Shown piece after piece: positions 1 to 8,949 of a stretch of 64,000 nucleotides of DNA (positions within the stretch are counted from its first letter, which is position 1; each line of letters starts with the position of its first letter). The stretch comes from Marinobacter goseongensis (lineage in GTDB: Bacteria; Pseudomonadota; Gammaproteobacteria; Pseudomonadales; Oleiphilaceae). A program made the translations under genes and the position numbers. The notes under the pieces were generated by a model. The model was given only the letters and a program-made list of their open reading frames with translations, did not search any database and had not been told where the DNA came from. The DNA lies in the NCBI RefSeq assembly GCF_023156235.1, contig NZ_JAKZAI010000006.1, positions 62,001 through 126,000 of the forward strand, given 5' to 3'.

Positions 1-324
1 TGGCCCGATATCGAGCCGGTTTTTGACAAGCTGCATGAGGAAATCGACGAACTCAAGGAAGCCTGGCATGCGGCGCAGGCGGGCACCGGTCCTGCCGATG
101 CGGTGGAAGACGAGCTCGGCGATCTGCTGTTTGTCTGTGTGAATCTGGGGCGTTTCACCAGGGTGAATCCAGAGCAGGCGCTGAACCGCACCAACCACAA
201 ATTCGAGGCGCGATTCCGGGCGATCGAGCAGCGCCTCAACGACGAGGGTCGCCAATTCGATGACCAGTCCCTGGAGGCCCTGGATGCCATCTGGCAACAG
301 GTGAAAGGCGTCGAAAAGCAATGA
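1..324 (+). CDS. mazG: Nucleoside triphosphate pyrophosphohydrolase MazG, C-terminal part (5' end outside window)
   Basis: The open frame runs from base 1 to a TGA at 324, so only the last 107 residues are present. MazG hydrolyses nucleoside triphosphates to monophosphates and pyrophosphate in the cytoplasm, clearing damaged or surplus NTPs. The visible part shows the all-alpha NTP-PPase signature: an acidic helix LHEEIDELKEA (metal-binding EExxE type) followed by EDELGDLLF, then the conserved NRTNHKFEARFRAIE segment typical of the second MazG repeat. The truncation is only the window edge. Nothing in the sequence links it to the next gene, which has its own ribosome binding site. Confidence 0.9.
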   Translation, partial: WPDIEPVFDKLHEEIDELKEAWHAAQAGTGPADAVEDELGDLLFVCVNLGRFTRVNPEQALNRTNHKFEARFRAIEQRLNDEGRQFDDQSLEALDAIWQQVKGVEKQ

Positions 325-472
325 AAACAAGGGCTGAGGCGGGACTTCGGTAAGTACAATCCGTTACCAATTTGTTGCACCGGACCCCGCTTCCTTCGAC
401 TACACTTTCCTAAACGGCTGCACTGAAGCAGTGCGCCGTATGCCGTCGAGAAGATGCAGGAGTGAAGGCACC

Positions 473-817
473 ATGAAGATAAAAGATCTGGTCAATTACT
501 GGGATAAGCACGCACGGGGACGGTTGACCCGGGATGCCTATTTTACGGAGTTGTCTGACCAGCATCACAAGCGACTGGAAAAACTGGCCGCTCTTTACCC
601 GATGAAATCGCCGCAGGACCTGATGCGGGACCTGATTTCCGCGTCCCTGGACGAGCTGGAAACCAGCTTCCCTTACGTCCAGGGCACCAAGGTCGTGGCG
701 TATGACGAGGATGGCTTCGAGATCTATGAGGACCAGGGCATGACACCGCGCTTCGTCAGCCTGAGTCAGAAGCATATCCAGCGTCTCAAAGCCCGTCAGT
801 TGGAGTCAGTCGCCTAA
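473..817 (+). CDS. Conserved small protein, paralogue of the convergent gene at 890-1123
   Basis: A 114-residue soluble protein of unknown function. The ATG at 473 was chosen over an upstream GTG because GCAGGAG lies about 10 bases before it and the protein then starts MKIKDL, like its neighbour. Residues 1-70 align with the gene on the opposite strand: MKxxDLxxxW at the start, then AALYP followed by DLxxxxISASLDEL. The C-terminal 45 residues are extra (VVAYDEDGFEIYEDQGM). Database entries for similar proteins sometimes carry the name pilin assembly or type 1 pili tip component; I see no signal peptide or pilin feature to support that, so I treat it as a cytoplasmic conserved protein. Confidence 0.75.
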   Translation: MKIKDLVNYWDKHARGRLTRDAYFTELSDQHHKRLEKLAALYPMKSPQDLMRDLISASLDELETSFPYVQGTKVVAYDEDGFEIYEDQGMTPRFVSLSQKHIQRLKARQLESVA

Positions 818-847
818 AAGCGCTGACGCCAACCGCTGTAAAGACAG

Positions 848-876
848 GTCACAGGGTGGTGTTGCCACCCTGTGAC
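848..876. terminator. Perfect 12-bp hairpin between convergent paralogues
   Basis: GTCACAGGGTGG (848-859) and CCACCCTGTGAC (865-876) pair perfectly around the loop TGTTG. The hairpin lies between two genes that end facing each other and could stop transcription from both sides. No clear T-tract follows on either strand, so a classical rho-independent terminator is not certain. Confidence 0.6.
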
Positions 877-889
877 GGACTTGCCTGCG

Positions 890-1123
890 TTACTTATCCT
901 TCCCTTCCAGTTTTCCCTTTAACGGGGTCTGTCTGACCAGATCATCCAGGGCGGCTCCGATCATGTCGTTGAGAATGTCACTCTCGGTTCTGTCCGGGTA
1001 AAGGTCCGCCAGGGCAGCAACACGCGCGGCGTCCTCCAGCGGCAGTCGCAGGTTGTAGTCGTGGGTCCGCTCGACGTTTTCTTTCTTGCTTTCCCAGTGC
1101 TTGGGCAGATCGGTAACTTTCAT
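890..1123 (-). CDS. Conserved small protein, paralogue of 473-817
   Basis: A 77-residue soluble protein, function unknown. It starts with MKVTDLPKHWES and continues with an AALADLYPDRTESDILNDMI stretch that matches the gene at 473-817 at most conserved positions (MKxxDLxxxW, LAxLYP, DxxxDxIxAALDDL). The start ATG has a GGAG (read on the minus strand) a few bases upstream. The helical pattern of the shared block, two amphipathic helices separated by a YPDRT/YPMKS turn, resembles small DNA-binding ribbon-helix-helix proteins, but no clear ribbon is visible and I do not assign that function. It is divergent from ppc, with about 80 bases between them. Confidence 0.7.
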   Translation of the reverse strand: MKVTDLPKHWESKKENVERTHDYNLRLPLEDAARVAALADLYPDRTESDILNDMIGAALDDLVRQTPLKGKLEGKDK

Positions 1124-1206
1124 GAATTCTCCTTGCGACTACGGGCGTTAATCGTTATTAGTATCGTTAGTTTACTTCGCCTCCGTCAATTTAAAAGGAC
1201 GCCAAT

Positions 1207-3852
1207 GTGACAGAGCTACATCCCGATCTTCGAGAAAACGTGCGCATGCTGGGCGAATTGCTGGGCCAGAGCATCCGGCGCTACCCGGGGCAGGAATGTT
1301 TCGACCGCATTGAGGAAATTCGCGCCGCTGCGAAAGCCGATCGGCGCCAGGAAAGCGGATCCGGTCAGCGCCTGGTCAGTCTGCTCGGCAAGCTTGGTGA
1401 TGACGAGTTGTTGCCGGTCACCCGCGCCTTCAACCAGTTCCTCAATCTGGCTAATCTGGCGGAACAGTATCACGGTATACGCCGCAAGCGCGGTCATCAG
1501 TCAGACCTGATGGTGGAGTCATTCGGTGAGGTGTTCGAACGCCTGAAGGCCTCGGGCATCAGTGCGGCGGAGCTGCATCAACGGGTCGCGGACCTGCGTA
1601 TTGAGTTCGTGATGACCGCGCACCCCACCGAAGTGGCCCGTCGCACCCTGATCATGAAATACGACGAAATGTCCGATTGCCTGGCGCGCCTGGATCATGA
1701 TGATCTGATGCCGGCGGAGCGGGAGGAAGTCGTCTACCGCCTGGAGCAATTGATTGCCGAGGCCTGGCACACGGATGAAATTCGCCACGAGCGCCCCACC
1801 GCGGTGGACGAGGCAAAGTGGGGCTTTGCAGTGATCGAAAACAGTCTGTGGCAGGCGCTGCCGCGGTTCCTGAGAAGTCTCGATCTGTCGTTGTCGGAGG
1901 CCACCGGGAACGGGTTGCCTCTGGCTGTTGCACCGATCCGCATCGCCTCCTGGATGGGCGGTGACCGCGACGGTAACCCCAACGTGACCCACCAGGTGAC
2001 CCGCAAGGTATTCTTGTTGGGGCGCTGGATGGCGGCGGATCTCTACCTGCGGGATATCCAGGCCCTGCGTGCCGAGCTCTCCATGTGGCAGGCCAGTGAC
2101 GAGCTCAAGGCTCTGGTCGGCGACAGCCGTGAACCCTATCGGCATGTGTTGGCCGGGTTGCGGGAGCGTCTGGTCAAAACCCGTGACTGGGCCGAGGCCG
2201 CGGTGAACGGCGAGCCTGCGGATGACAGCGATATCCTGTTCGAGAACGAGGATTTTATCGCGCCACTGGAGGTCTGCTACCGCTCGCTGGTGGCGTGCGG
2301 ACTGGAACACATCGCCAACGGCCCGCTGCTGGATACCATTCGCCGTGCGCACACCTTCGGCCTGCCGTTGATCCGTCTGGACATCCGTCAGGAGGCGGCC
2401 CGCCACGCCGAGGCCGTGGCGGAAATGGTCGACTTTCTCGGGCTGGGCGACTACCTCTCCTGGCCGGAGGAGGAGCGGCAGCGTTTCCTGCTGGAGGAAC
2501 TACAGGGGCGTCGCCCCCTGGTACCGCGGAACTGGCAGCCGTCCGAGCCCGTGAGGGAAGTGTTGGCGACCTGCGAGGTGGTTGCCCGTCAAACCCCGGA
2601 AGCGCTCGGGTCCTACGTGATTTCGATGGCCAGCAAGCCTTCTGACGTGCTCAGCGTGATTCTGTTGCTGCGGGAATCCGGGATGACCTTCCCGATGCGC
2701 GTGGTACCGCTGTTCGAGACTCTCGATGACCTCACCGGAGCACCGGACAGTATGGCAGCGCTGTATGAGGTGGAGTGGTACCGCGAATACTGTCAGGGCC
2801 GACAGGAAGTGATGATCGGCTATTCCGATTCCTCCAAGGATGCCGGCCAGTTGATGGCCGCCTGGGCCCAGTACCAGGCCCAGGAAAAGCTCACCGCGGT
2901 GGCCAATCAGTACGGCGTTCATCTGACCCTGTTCCACGGCCGTGGCGGCACGGTGGGTCGGGGCGGTGGTCCTGCCAACCGCGCGATTTTGTCGCAACCC
3001 CCGGGATCGGTGAACGGCAGTTTCCGCATCACCGAGCAGGGCGAGATGATTCGTTTCAAGTTCGGCCTGCCCCGGCTGGCGGAGCAGAGCCTGACCCTGT
3101 ATACCACGGCGGTCATTGAGGCGACGTTGGCGCCGCCCCCTGAGCCGGAACCGGCATGGCGGGAAACTATGGATTGGTTGACGCAACGCTCGCTGAAAGC
3201 CTACCGCGATGTGGTGCGGGAAGACCCGGATTTTGTACCCTATTTCCGGCAGGTGACGCCGGAGCAGGCGCTGGGCAAGCTGGCGCTGGGTAGTCGCCCG
3301 GCACGCCGCAAGGCCAGTGGTGGCGTGGAGAGCCTGCGCGCGATTCCGTGGATCTTCGCGTGGACACAAATGCGGTTGATGCTGCCCAGCTGGCTGGGCA
3401 GTGACGTCGCGCTGGAAGAGGCGGCGAGAAGTGACCGACTGCCCGCGTTGCGGGACATGATGAAAGGCTGGCCCTTTTTCCGTACCTACGTGGATATGCT
3501 GGAGATGGTACTGGCCAAGGCAGATCTGCGTATCGCCAGCTATTATGAGCAGACCCTTCTGGATGATGACGAGTTGCGTACGCTGGGAGAAAGCCTGCGA
3601 TCCCGCCTGGCCGGTTGCATCGAACGGCTGCTGGAACTCAAGGAACAGCAGACCCTGCTGGAAGGCGAACCGGTGTTCGCCCATTCCATGCGGGTGAGGA
3701 ACCCGTATACTGACCCACTTCATTACTTGCAGGCGGAGCTTCTCCGGCGTGATCGGGAAGGTGAGGGCAAGGGCGAGGTCCCGGAGATGGTGGAGCGGGC
3801 TCTGAAAGTGACCATGGCAGGGATTGCGGCCGGCATGCGCAACACCGGCTGA
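1207..3852 (+). CDS. ppc: Phosphoenolpyruvate carboxylase
   Basis: Carboxylates phosphoenolpyruvate with bicarbonate to oxaloacetate, refilling the TCA cycle; a cytoplasmic tetramer. Length of 881 residues is normal for bacterial enzymes. Catalytic landmarks are present: TAHPTE near residue 139 (catalytic His), the YSDSSKDAG loop, and the glycine-rich HGRGGTVGRGGGPANRAIL near residue 578, with IPWIFAWTQ further on and the conserved C-terminal NTG that reaches the active site. Translation starts at a GTG: AAGGA lies 7 bases upstream, and the only nearby ATG (1205) is out of frame and is followed at once by TGA. It is monocistronic or shares a transcript with the HDOD gene 30 bases downstream. 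Confidence 0.97.
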   Translation: MTELHPDLRENVRMLGELLGQSIRRYPGQECFDRIEEIRAAAKADRRQESGSGQRLVSLLGKLGDDELLPVTRAFNQFLNLANLAEQYHGIRRKRGHQSDLMVESFGEVFERLKASGISAAELHQRVADLRIEFVMTAHPTEVARRTLIMKYDEMSDCLARLDHDDLMPAEREEVVYRLEQLIAEAWHTDEIRHERPTAVDEAKWGFAVIENSLWQALPRFLRSLDLSLSEATGNGLPLAVAPIRIASWMGGDRDGNPNVTHQVTRKVFLLGRWMAADLYLRDIQALRAELSMWQASDELKALVGDSREPYRHVLAGLRERLVKTRDWAEAAVNGEPADDSDILFENEDFIAPLEVCYRSLVACGLEHIANGPLLDTIRRAHTFGLPLIRLDIRQEAARHAEAVAEMVDFLGLGDYLSWPEEERQRFLLEELQGRRPLVPRNWQPSEPVREVLATCEVVARQTPEALGSYVISMASKPSDVLSVILLLRESGMTFPMRVVPLFETLDDLTGAPDSMAALYEVEWYREYCQGRQEVMIGYSDSSKDAGQLMAAWAQYQAQEKLTAVANQYGVHLTLFHGRGGTVGRGGGPANRAILSQPPGSVNGSFRITEQGEMIRFKFGLPRLAEQSLTLYTTAVIEATLAPPPEPEPAWRETMDWLTQRSLKAYRDVVREDPDFVPYFRQVTPEQALGKLALGSRPARRKASGGVESLRAIPWIFAWTQMRLMLPSWLGSDVALEEAARSDRLPALRDMMKGWPFFRTYVDMLEMVLAKADLRIASYYEQTLLDDDELRTLGESLRSRLAGCIERLLELKEQQTLLEGEPVFAHSMRVRNPYTDPLHYLQAELLRRDREGEGKGEVPEMVERALKVTMAGIAAGMRNTG

Positions 3853-3882
3853 CGGACCAGTGTTCAGGACAGGAGTAATCAG

Positions 3883-5253
3883 GTGGCGGTAGCGGCGCGG
3901 CTGGCAGGGTTTTTAACCCGCAAGGGCATTTCATACCGGGAGCTGCCCATCGGTCAGGCACTCAATGAGGATGCCTCGGTGATGGCTTCGGGGCTGCCCC
4001 CGGAGGACTTTATCCGGGGCACGCTGTTGATCGACATCAATGGTGTGGTGATGGCTGTTCACGGTTTTGACAGCTCTCTGGATCTGGATGCGGTGCAGCA
4101 GCTCACCGGCCGTCGCCTGCAACCGTTGACCGCCCGCCAGGGCGGCCGCCTGTTCGCAGACTGCGACCCGGGGTTCCAGCCGCCGATCGGCGCTGCCTAC
4201 GACATTCCGGTGCTGGTTGATGAAGATGTGCTGCAGGTCGGTCGCGCCCTGATGACCGCCGGCAACGACCATACCCTGATAGAACTGGAGGGTCGCGCGC
4301 TGCGTCTGGCGCTGGCCGGCGCGCGGGGTGGGCATCTGGTTATTCGTGGTCAGGGTAACGATAAGCGGGAGTCGCTAACGCTGGAAGAAGTGGCCGATAA
4401 GCTGCAGAAGCTTTACCGGCTGCCCCCGATGCCGGCACTGGCTCTTCGTATTCTCAAACTGACGGCCAATACCGAGGCTACGGCCCGGGAGCTGGCCGAA
4501 CTGATTGAGTTCGACCCCAGTCTGACGGCCCAGATCATGCGGTATGCGCGTTCCGCGCTGTTCAATTATCCCGGCCAGATCACGTCCGTTCAGGAGGCGG
4601 TTACCCGCGTGCTGGGCTTTGATCGTGTCGCCCACATTGCCCTCGGCATTGCCTCGGTTCGCGCCTTTGATGTTCCGCGCCACGGCATGCTGGGCATGGA
4701 CAGTTTCTGGCGGCATTCCCTGTACTGCGCGTTTCTGTGTCAGCGCATGGCCACCTGGTGCGATGCCGACAAGGGGTTGTCGTACCTTTGTGGGCTTCTG
4801 CACAACTTCGGCCTGCTGCTGGTAGGTCACCTGTTCCCGGCGGAGTTTGATGAGCTCAACAAGTTGCGGGAAGCCAATCCGGAAGCCAGCATGCACTCGC
4901 TGGAGGTGCAGGTATTCGGTGCCGGAAACGATCAGGACATCCTCGCGGTCGGGCACGGTGCCATCGGCGGTATTCTCCACCGCCTCTGGCAATTGCCCGA
5001 TCCGGTGGTGAAGGCGGCCGGTATGCACCAGCAATCCGGTTATCATGGTGAGCACGATCAGTATGTATTGATGGTGCAGCTTGCCAACGGCCTGTTGAAA
5101 GAGCGTGGTATCGGGGACGAATTCAACCCCGATGATCTGCCCGCGCTGGCAGCAGCGCTGGGACTGGATGACGCCGCGTTGGCAGCCCTTGGCGCTGATA
5201 TAGACGGGGTTGCCGGAGAACTGGACGCCCTGGCCGCATCCCTGTCATCCTGA
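3883..5253 (+). CDS. YbaK-like domain fused to an HDOD signalling domain
   Basis: A 456-residue two-domain protein. Residues 1-155 resemble the YbaK/ProX aminoacyl-tRNA deacylase fold, including GFQPPIG and PVLVDEDVLQV and the AGNDHTLIEL strand. The lysine that acts in active YbaK proteins seems to be missing: the matching segment reads FIRGTLLIDI. Residues 170-380 form an HDOD domain (LPPMPALALRILKL, then VQEAVTRVLGFDRV and GLLHNFGLLLVGH), a degenerate HD fold used in bacterial signalling and not expected to be catalytic. GTG start with GACAGGAG 7 bases upstream. The fusion suggests that binding of an amino acid or tRNA-like ligand is passed to the HDOD domain, which is inference. Confidence 0.85.
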   Translation: MAVAARLAGFLTRKGISYRELPIGQALNEDASVMASGLPPEDFIRGTLLIDINGVVMAVHGFDSSLDLDAVQQLTGRRLQPLTARQGGRLFADCDPGFQPPIGAAYDIPVLVDEDVLQVGRALMTAGNDHTLIELEGRALRLALAGARGGHLVIRGQGNDKRESLTLEEVADKLQKLYRLPPMPALALRILKLTANTEATARELAELIEFDPSLTAQIMRYARSALFNYPGQITSVQEAVTRVLGFDRVAHIALGIASVRAFDVPRHGMLGMDSFWRHSLYCAFLCQRMATWCDADKGLSYLCGLLHNFGLLLVGHLFPAEFDELNKLREANPEASMHSLEVQVFGAGNDQDILAVGHGAIGGILHRLWQLPDPVVKAAGMHQQSGYHGEHDQYVLMVQLANGLLKERGIGDEFNPDDLPALAAALGLDDAALAALGADIDGVAGELDALAASLSS

Positions 5254-5314
5254 TCGCCACGTTTTCGGGCGGGACCCTGATTGATCCACACTGTTGCATG
5301 ATACGGAGGTCGAC

Positions 5315-5343
5315 TTTCTCTGAGCCGGCTGACTTCGTATAAT
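5315..5343 (+). promoter_or_regulatory. Possible sigma70 promoter for adk
   Basis: A consensus TATAAT (5338-5343) sits 118 bases before adk. The hexamer at the right distance, TTTCTC (5315-5320), is a poor -35 box, so the promoter is tentative. Confidence 0.35.
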
Positions 5344-5440
5344 GCGCGTTCGCCATTTTTTGGCCGTGCCCCGGAGAGGGCAGAGAGGCTGTCGCAAAGG
5401 CAGATGTTTTTGCCGTAGCTTTTCAAACGATAATGACTAA

Positions 5441-6115
<675 letters not shown>

Positions 6116-6162
6116 CGGTTCCACTGTTATCAACCCGTCAGCGTGAGGCAACCGCAGCATTC

Positions 6163-6858
6163 GTGAAGTTACTGGCCCTGGATACCTCTTCGGAAGGCTG
6201 TTCGGCCGCGCTGCTGGTCGACGGCCGTGTGTCTGAACGCTTCGATCTCGCGCCGCGAGGCCATACCCGGCTGTTGATGCCGATGATTCGTGAGCTGCTG
6301 AGCGAACAGAATCTGGTGCCGGCGGACCTGGATGCACTGGCGTTTGCCTGCGGCCCCGGTTCGTTCACCGGGCTGCGGATTGCCACGGGCGTGGTGCAGG
6401 GCCTGGCGTGGGGGCTGGATCTGCCGGTTCTGCCGGTATCCTCACTGGCGGCCGTTGCGCTCGGGGCGATGGATACGCTGGACATGAAAGACGGCGATGG
6501 TGTTGCCGTGGCTTTCGACGCGCGCATGAGCGAAGTTTACTGGGGCTGCTTCCAGGCCCAGGCCGGTCGCCCGAGGTTACTGGGTACTGAACAGGTATGT
6601 GCGCCCGAGGCTGTAAGCCTGCCGCCGGTCTCCGGCCACTGGGCCGGAGCCGGACAGGGCTGGCGCCTGAAGAATCAGATGCCGTCAGGTGTTGTGACTG
6701 CCGCCGTGGTGGTGGACGACACGCTGGTGCCCCGCGCCAGCTGCGTGGCCCGCCTGGCCAGCGACGAGCTGGCGAAGGGTGGCGGGGTGTCCGCGGCCCA
6801 GGCTCAGCCGGTTTATATCCGGGACGAAGTGACCTGGAAAAAGCTTCCCGGTCGCTGA
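6163..6858 (+). CDS. tsaB: tRNA threonylcarbamoyladenosine biosynthesis protein TsaB
   Basis: TsaB is the non-catalytic partner that holds TsaD and TsaE together in making t6A37 on ANN-decoding tRNAs. The 231-residue protein has the actin-like ATPase fold signatures LALDTSSEGCSAAL at the N-terminus and AFACGPGSFTGLRIATGV near residue 65, typical of the family. The start is GTG (6163); GAGG lies 14 bases upstream, a rather long spacing, so translation may depend on coupling or another signal. Downstream uppP begins 33 bases after the stop and is probably on the same transcript. The C-terminal half is more variable, as usual for TsaB. Confidence 0.93.
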   Translation: MKLLALDTSSEGCSAALLVDGRVSERFDLAPRGHTRLLMPMIRELLSEQNLVPADLDALAFACGPGSFTGLRIATGVVQGLAWGLDLPVLPVSSLAAVALGAMDTLDMKDGDGVAVAFDARMSEVYWGCFQAQAGRPRLLGTEQVCAPEAVSLPPVSGHWAGAGQGWRLKNQMPSGVVTAAVVVDDTLVPRASCVARLASDELAKGGGVSAAQAQPVYIRDEVTWKKLPGR

Positions 6859-6891
6859 TCAAACCCTCACTCCTTTGTGGAAATCTTGCCG

Positions 6892-7689
6892 ATGGAACTG
6901 TGGCATATCATTGCTCTGGCCGTGGTCCAGGGGCTGACGGAATTCCTGCCGATCAGCAGTTCTGCCCATCTTATTCTGCCATCACAGGTGCTCGGTTGGC
7001 CCGACCAGGGGTTGGCGTTCGATGTGGCCGTGCACGTGGGAACGCTGACCGCGGTCATGTGGTATTTCCGCCGGGAAGTCTATCGCCTGACCCTGGCCTG
7101 GTGTAGCGACACGGTTCGGGGTCGCGTTGGTGGTGACAGCGGTCTCGCCTGGGCGGTGATCGCGGGTACGATCCCCGCAGGGCTGGCGGGCCTGTTGTTG
7201 AACGACTTTATCGAAACCGAGCTGCGCTCGGGGCTGGTGATCGCCGTATCGACCATCGGTTTTGGACTGGTTCTGTGGTGGTCCGATGTCGTGGGCCGTC
7301 AGACTCGCGACCTGCCGGCTCTGACCATGAAAGACGCCATTGTGGTGGGCCTGGCCCAGGCACTGGCTCTGATTCCGGGCACCTCCCGCTCTGGCATCAC
7401 TATCACCGCCGCGCTGTTCCTCGGGCTGAAGCGGGAAGCGGCGGCACGTTTTTCCTTTCTGTTGTCTATTCCACTGATTCTGGCGGCGGGCCTGCTGAAA
7501 ACGCTGGAACTGACCGAGCAGGGTGGCGCAACCGACTGGACAGCGATTCTGCTGGGTACGCTGGTGTCGTTTGTCAGTGCGGTGGTGTGTATTCACCTGT
7601 TTCTCAAATTTCTTGAGCGTCTGGGGATGATGCCGTTTGTGATCTATCGCCTGCTGTTAGGTGTGCTGCTGTTTGTTATGTTGTGGTAG
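6892..7689 (+). CDS. uppP: Undecaprenyl-diphosphatase
   Basis: Inner-membrane enzyme that removes a phosphate from undecaprenyl diphosphate so the lipid carrier can be reused in peptidoglycan synthesis; also known as BacA for bacitracin resistance. Signature motifs are complete: LTEFLPISSSAHLIL near the N-terminus and ALIPGTSRSGITITAAL near residue 165, with several hydrophobic membrane segments. I prefer the ATG at 6892 (265 residues) over the GTG 15 bases upstream because family members start right before the QGLTEFLP helix and GGAA is placed 9 bases before this ATG. Confidence 0.95.
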   Translation: MELWHIIALAVVQGLTEFLPISSSAHLILPSQVLGWPDQGLAFDVAVHVGTLTAVMWYFRREVYRLTLAWCSDTVRGRVGGDSGLAWAVIAGTIPAGLAGLLLNDFIETELRSGLVIAVSTIGFGLVLWWSDVVGRQTRDLPALTMKDAIVVGLAQALALIPGTSRSGITITAALFLGLKREAAARFSFLLSIPLILAAGLLKTLELTEQGGATDWTAILLGTLVSFVSAVVCIHLFLKFLERLGMMPFVIYRLLLGVLLFVMLW

Positions 7690-7774
7690 ATTGGTTAAGA
7701 ACTGTGCAACGGGCTTTAAATCCTGGCGAGGTTGTTCCATACTCGACTTCTCTAATTCTTTTCGGTTTTAACCC

Positions 7775-8131
7775 ATGATCGGTGGTATCAACCCGAACAA
7801 TAACGCTGCCTTCCAGACTGGTAATAACAGCCCGGTCAGGGAGCGCAGTGATGTGGCCCGCGCCCCGGCCTCTGCGCCGGAAAAAAACGCCGACGGCGTG
7901 CGCCGGGATCTGGCCGCCGGTCGTGACGAAACCGCCGCCCCCCGCCTTGACACCGAAAGCCTTGAGCGTCGCGTGGAGGCCCGCCGTGCCGCCGAAGACG
8001 CTCGCCTGGAGCGCTTCCGCGCAGACGAGCTCCCCCTTGCCACATCCCGGGCTCTGTCGACCTTTGCAGACATAGCCACCCGAGGTGAGTCTGGCGAAAA
8101 CAGTCTGGCTGGTATTGATATACTGGTCTGA
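7775..8131 (+). CDS. Conserved hypothetical protein, translationally coupled to rsmJ
   Basis: A 118-residue hydrophilic protein that I do not recognise. It begins MIGGINPNNNAAFQTG and continues with a long alanine-, arginine- and glutamate-rich stretch (residues 30-90) predicted to be helical or disordered, with no signal peptide or membrane segment. Its TGA overlaps the rsmJ ATG (TGATG at 8129-8133), the usual arrangement for translational coupling, which argues that it is real. Composition is similar to its neighbours. It could be an accessory protein of unknown role; the coupling to a ribosomal RNA methyltransferase is the only context clue. Confidence 0.65.
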   Translation: MIGGINPNNNAAFQTGNNSPVRERSDVARAPASAPEKNADGVRRDLAAGRDETAAPRLDTESLERRVEARRAAEDARLERFRADELPLATSRALSTFADIATRGESGENSLAGIDILV

Positions 8132-8949
8132 TGTTGTCTGATCCCAATCCTGTCAAAGCCTCCGTTGCCGTGGCCTGCAGCCCTCTGGGCAATGCGGCAG
8201 AGGCGCGCGCGCTGGCGGATCGCCTCGCGGTACCTTTTCTCGGGGTTGTGAAACCCCGGCAAATGGCTGACGTCGCCGTGCTGCTGCTGTCTGACGAGCA
8301 GGGCCTGTGCCTGCAGATGACCGGCAAGGGTGCGCCGGGGCCTGTGAGAGCAGAATTCGTGTCCGGTAAGGCGGGTTATCGCCGCGAGCATGGCGGTGGC
8401 ACAGGGCAACTGGTGGCCAAGGCCATCGGCCTGCAGAAGACTCGCGCGCCCCTGCACGTAGTGGATGCCACCGCCGGCCTCGGGCAGGACGCGTTTGTGC
8501 TTGCCGGACTGGGATGTCGGGTCACGCTGTTTGAGCGGAATCCGTTTATTCATGCGTTGCTGGCCGACGGGCTGGCACGGGCGGCGCTGAATACCGAGGT
8601 GGCGCCGATCATCGCGCGCATGACCCTGCAAGAGGGCAGCAGTGTTGACTGGTTGTCGCAGGCACCGGAGGGCGCTGCGGACATCGTCTACCTGGACCCG
8701 ATGTTTCCGCATCGGGACAAATCGGCGCTGGTGAAAAAGGAAATGCAGGTGTTTCGCGCCGTCGTTGGCGACGACGATGACGCCGAAGCACTGCTGGCGG
8801 CGGCCCTGAGGGCGGTCACCTATCGTGTGGTGGTCAAGCGGCCCCGTAAGGCAGCGGCCATCGCAGGCCCGGAGCCGGCCACCCGCATTGAGGGCAAAAG
8901 CAGCCGCTATGACCTCTATCCGGTAAGGGCCTTGCCCGGCGCCAGCTGA
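8131..8949 (+). CDS. rsmJ: 16S rRNA (guanine-N2)-methyltransferase RsmJ
   Basis: RsmJ (formerly YhiQ, DUF548) methylates N2 of G1516 in 16S rRNA using S-adenosylmethionine. The 272-residue protein carries the SAM-binding motif VVDATAGLGQDAFVLAGLG near residue 110, the acidic VTLFERN strand, and the catalytic-type YLDPMFPHRDKSALVKKEM loop near residue 190, all characteristic of the family. It overlaps the preceding small gene by one base and ends directly against plsB, which runs the other way with no gap, so no terminator space exists between the two. Confidence 0.94.
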   Translation: MLSDPNPVKASVAVACSPLGNAAEARALADRLAVPFLGVVKPRQMADVAVLLLSDEQGLCLQMTGKGAPGPVRAEFVSGKAGYRREHGGGTGQLVAKAIGLQKTRAPLHVVDATAGLGQDAFVLAGLGCRVTLFERNPFIHALLADGLARAALNTEVAPIIARMTLQEGSSVDWLSQAPEGAADIVYLDPMFPHRDKSALVKKEMQVFRAVVGDDDDAEALLAAALRAVTYRVVVKRPRKAAAIAGPEPATRIEGKSSRYDLYPVRALPGAS

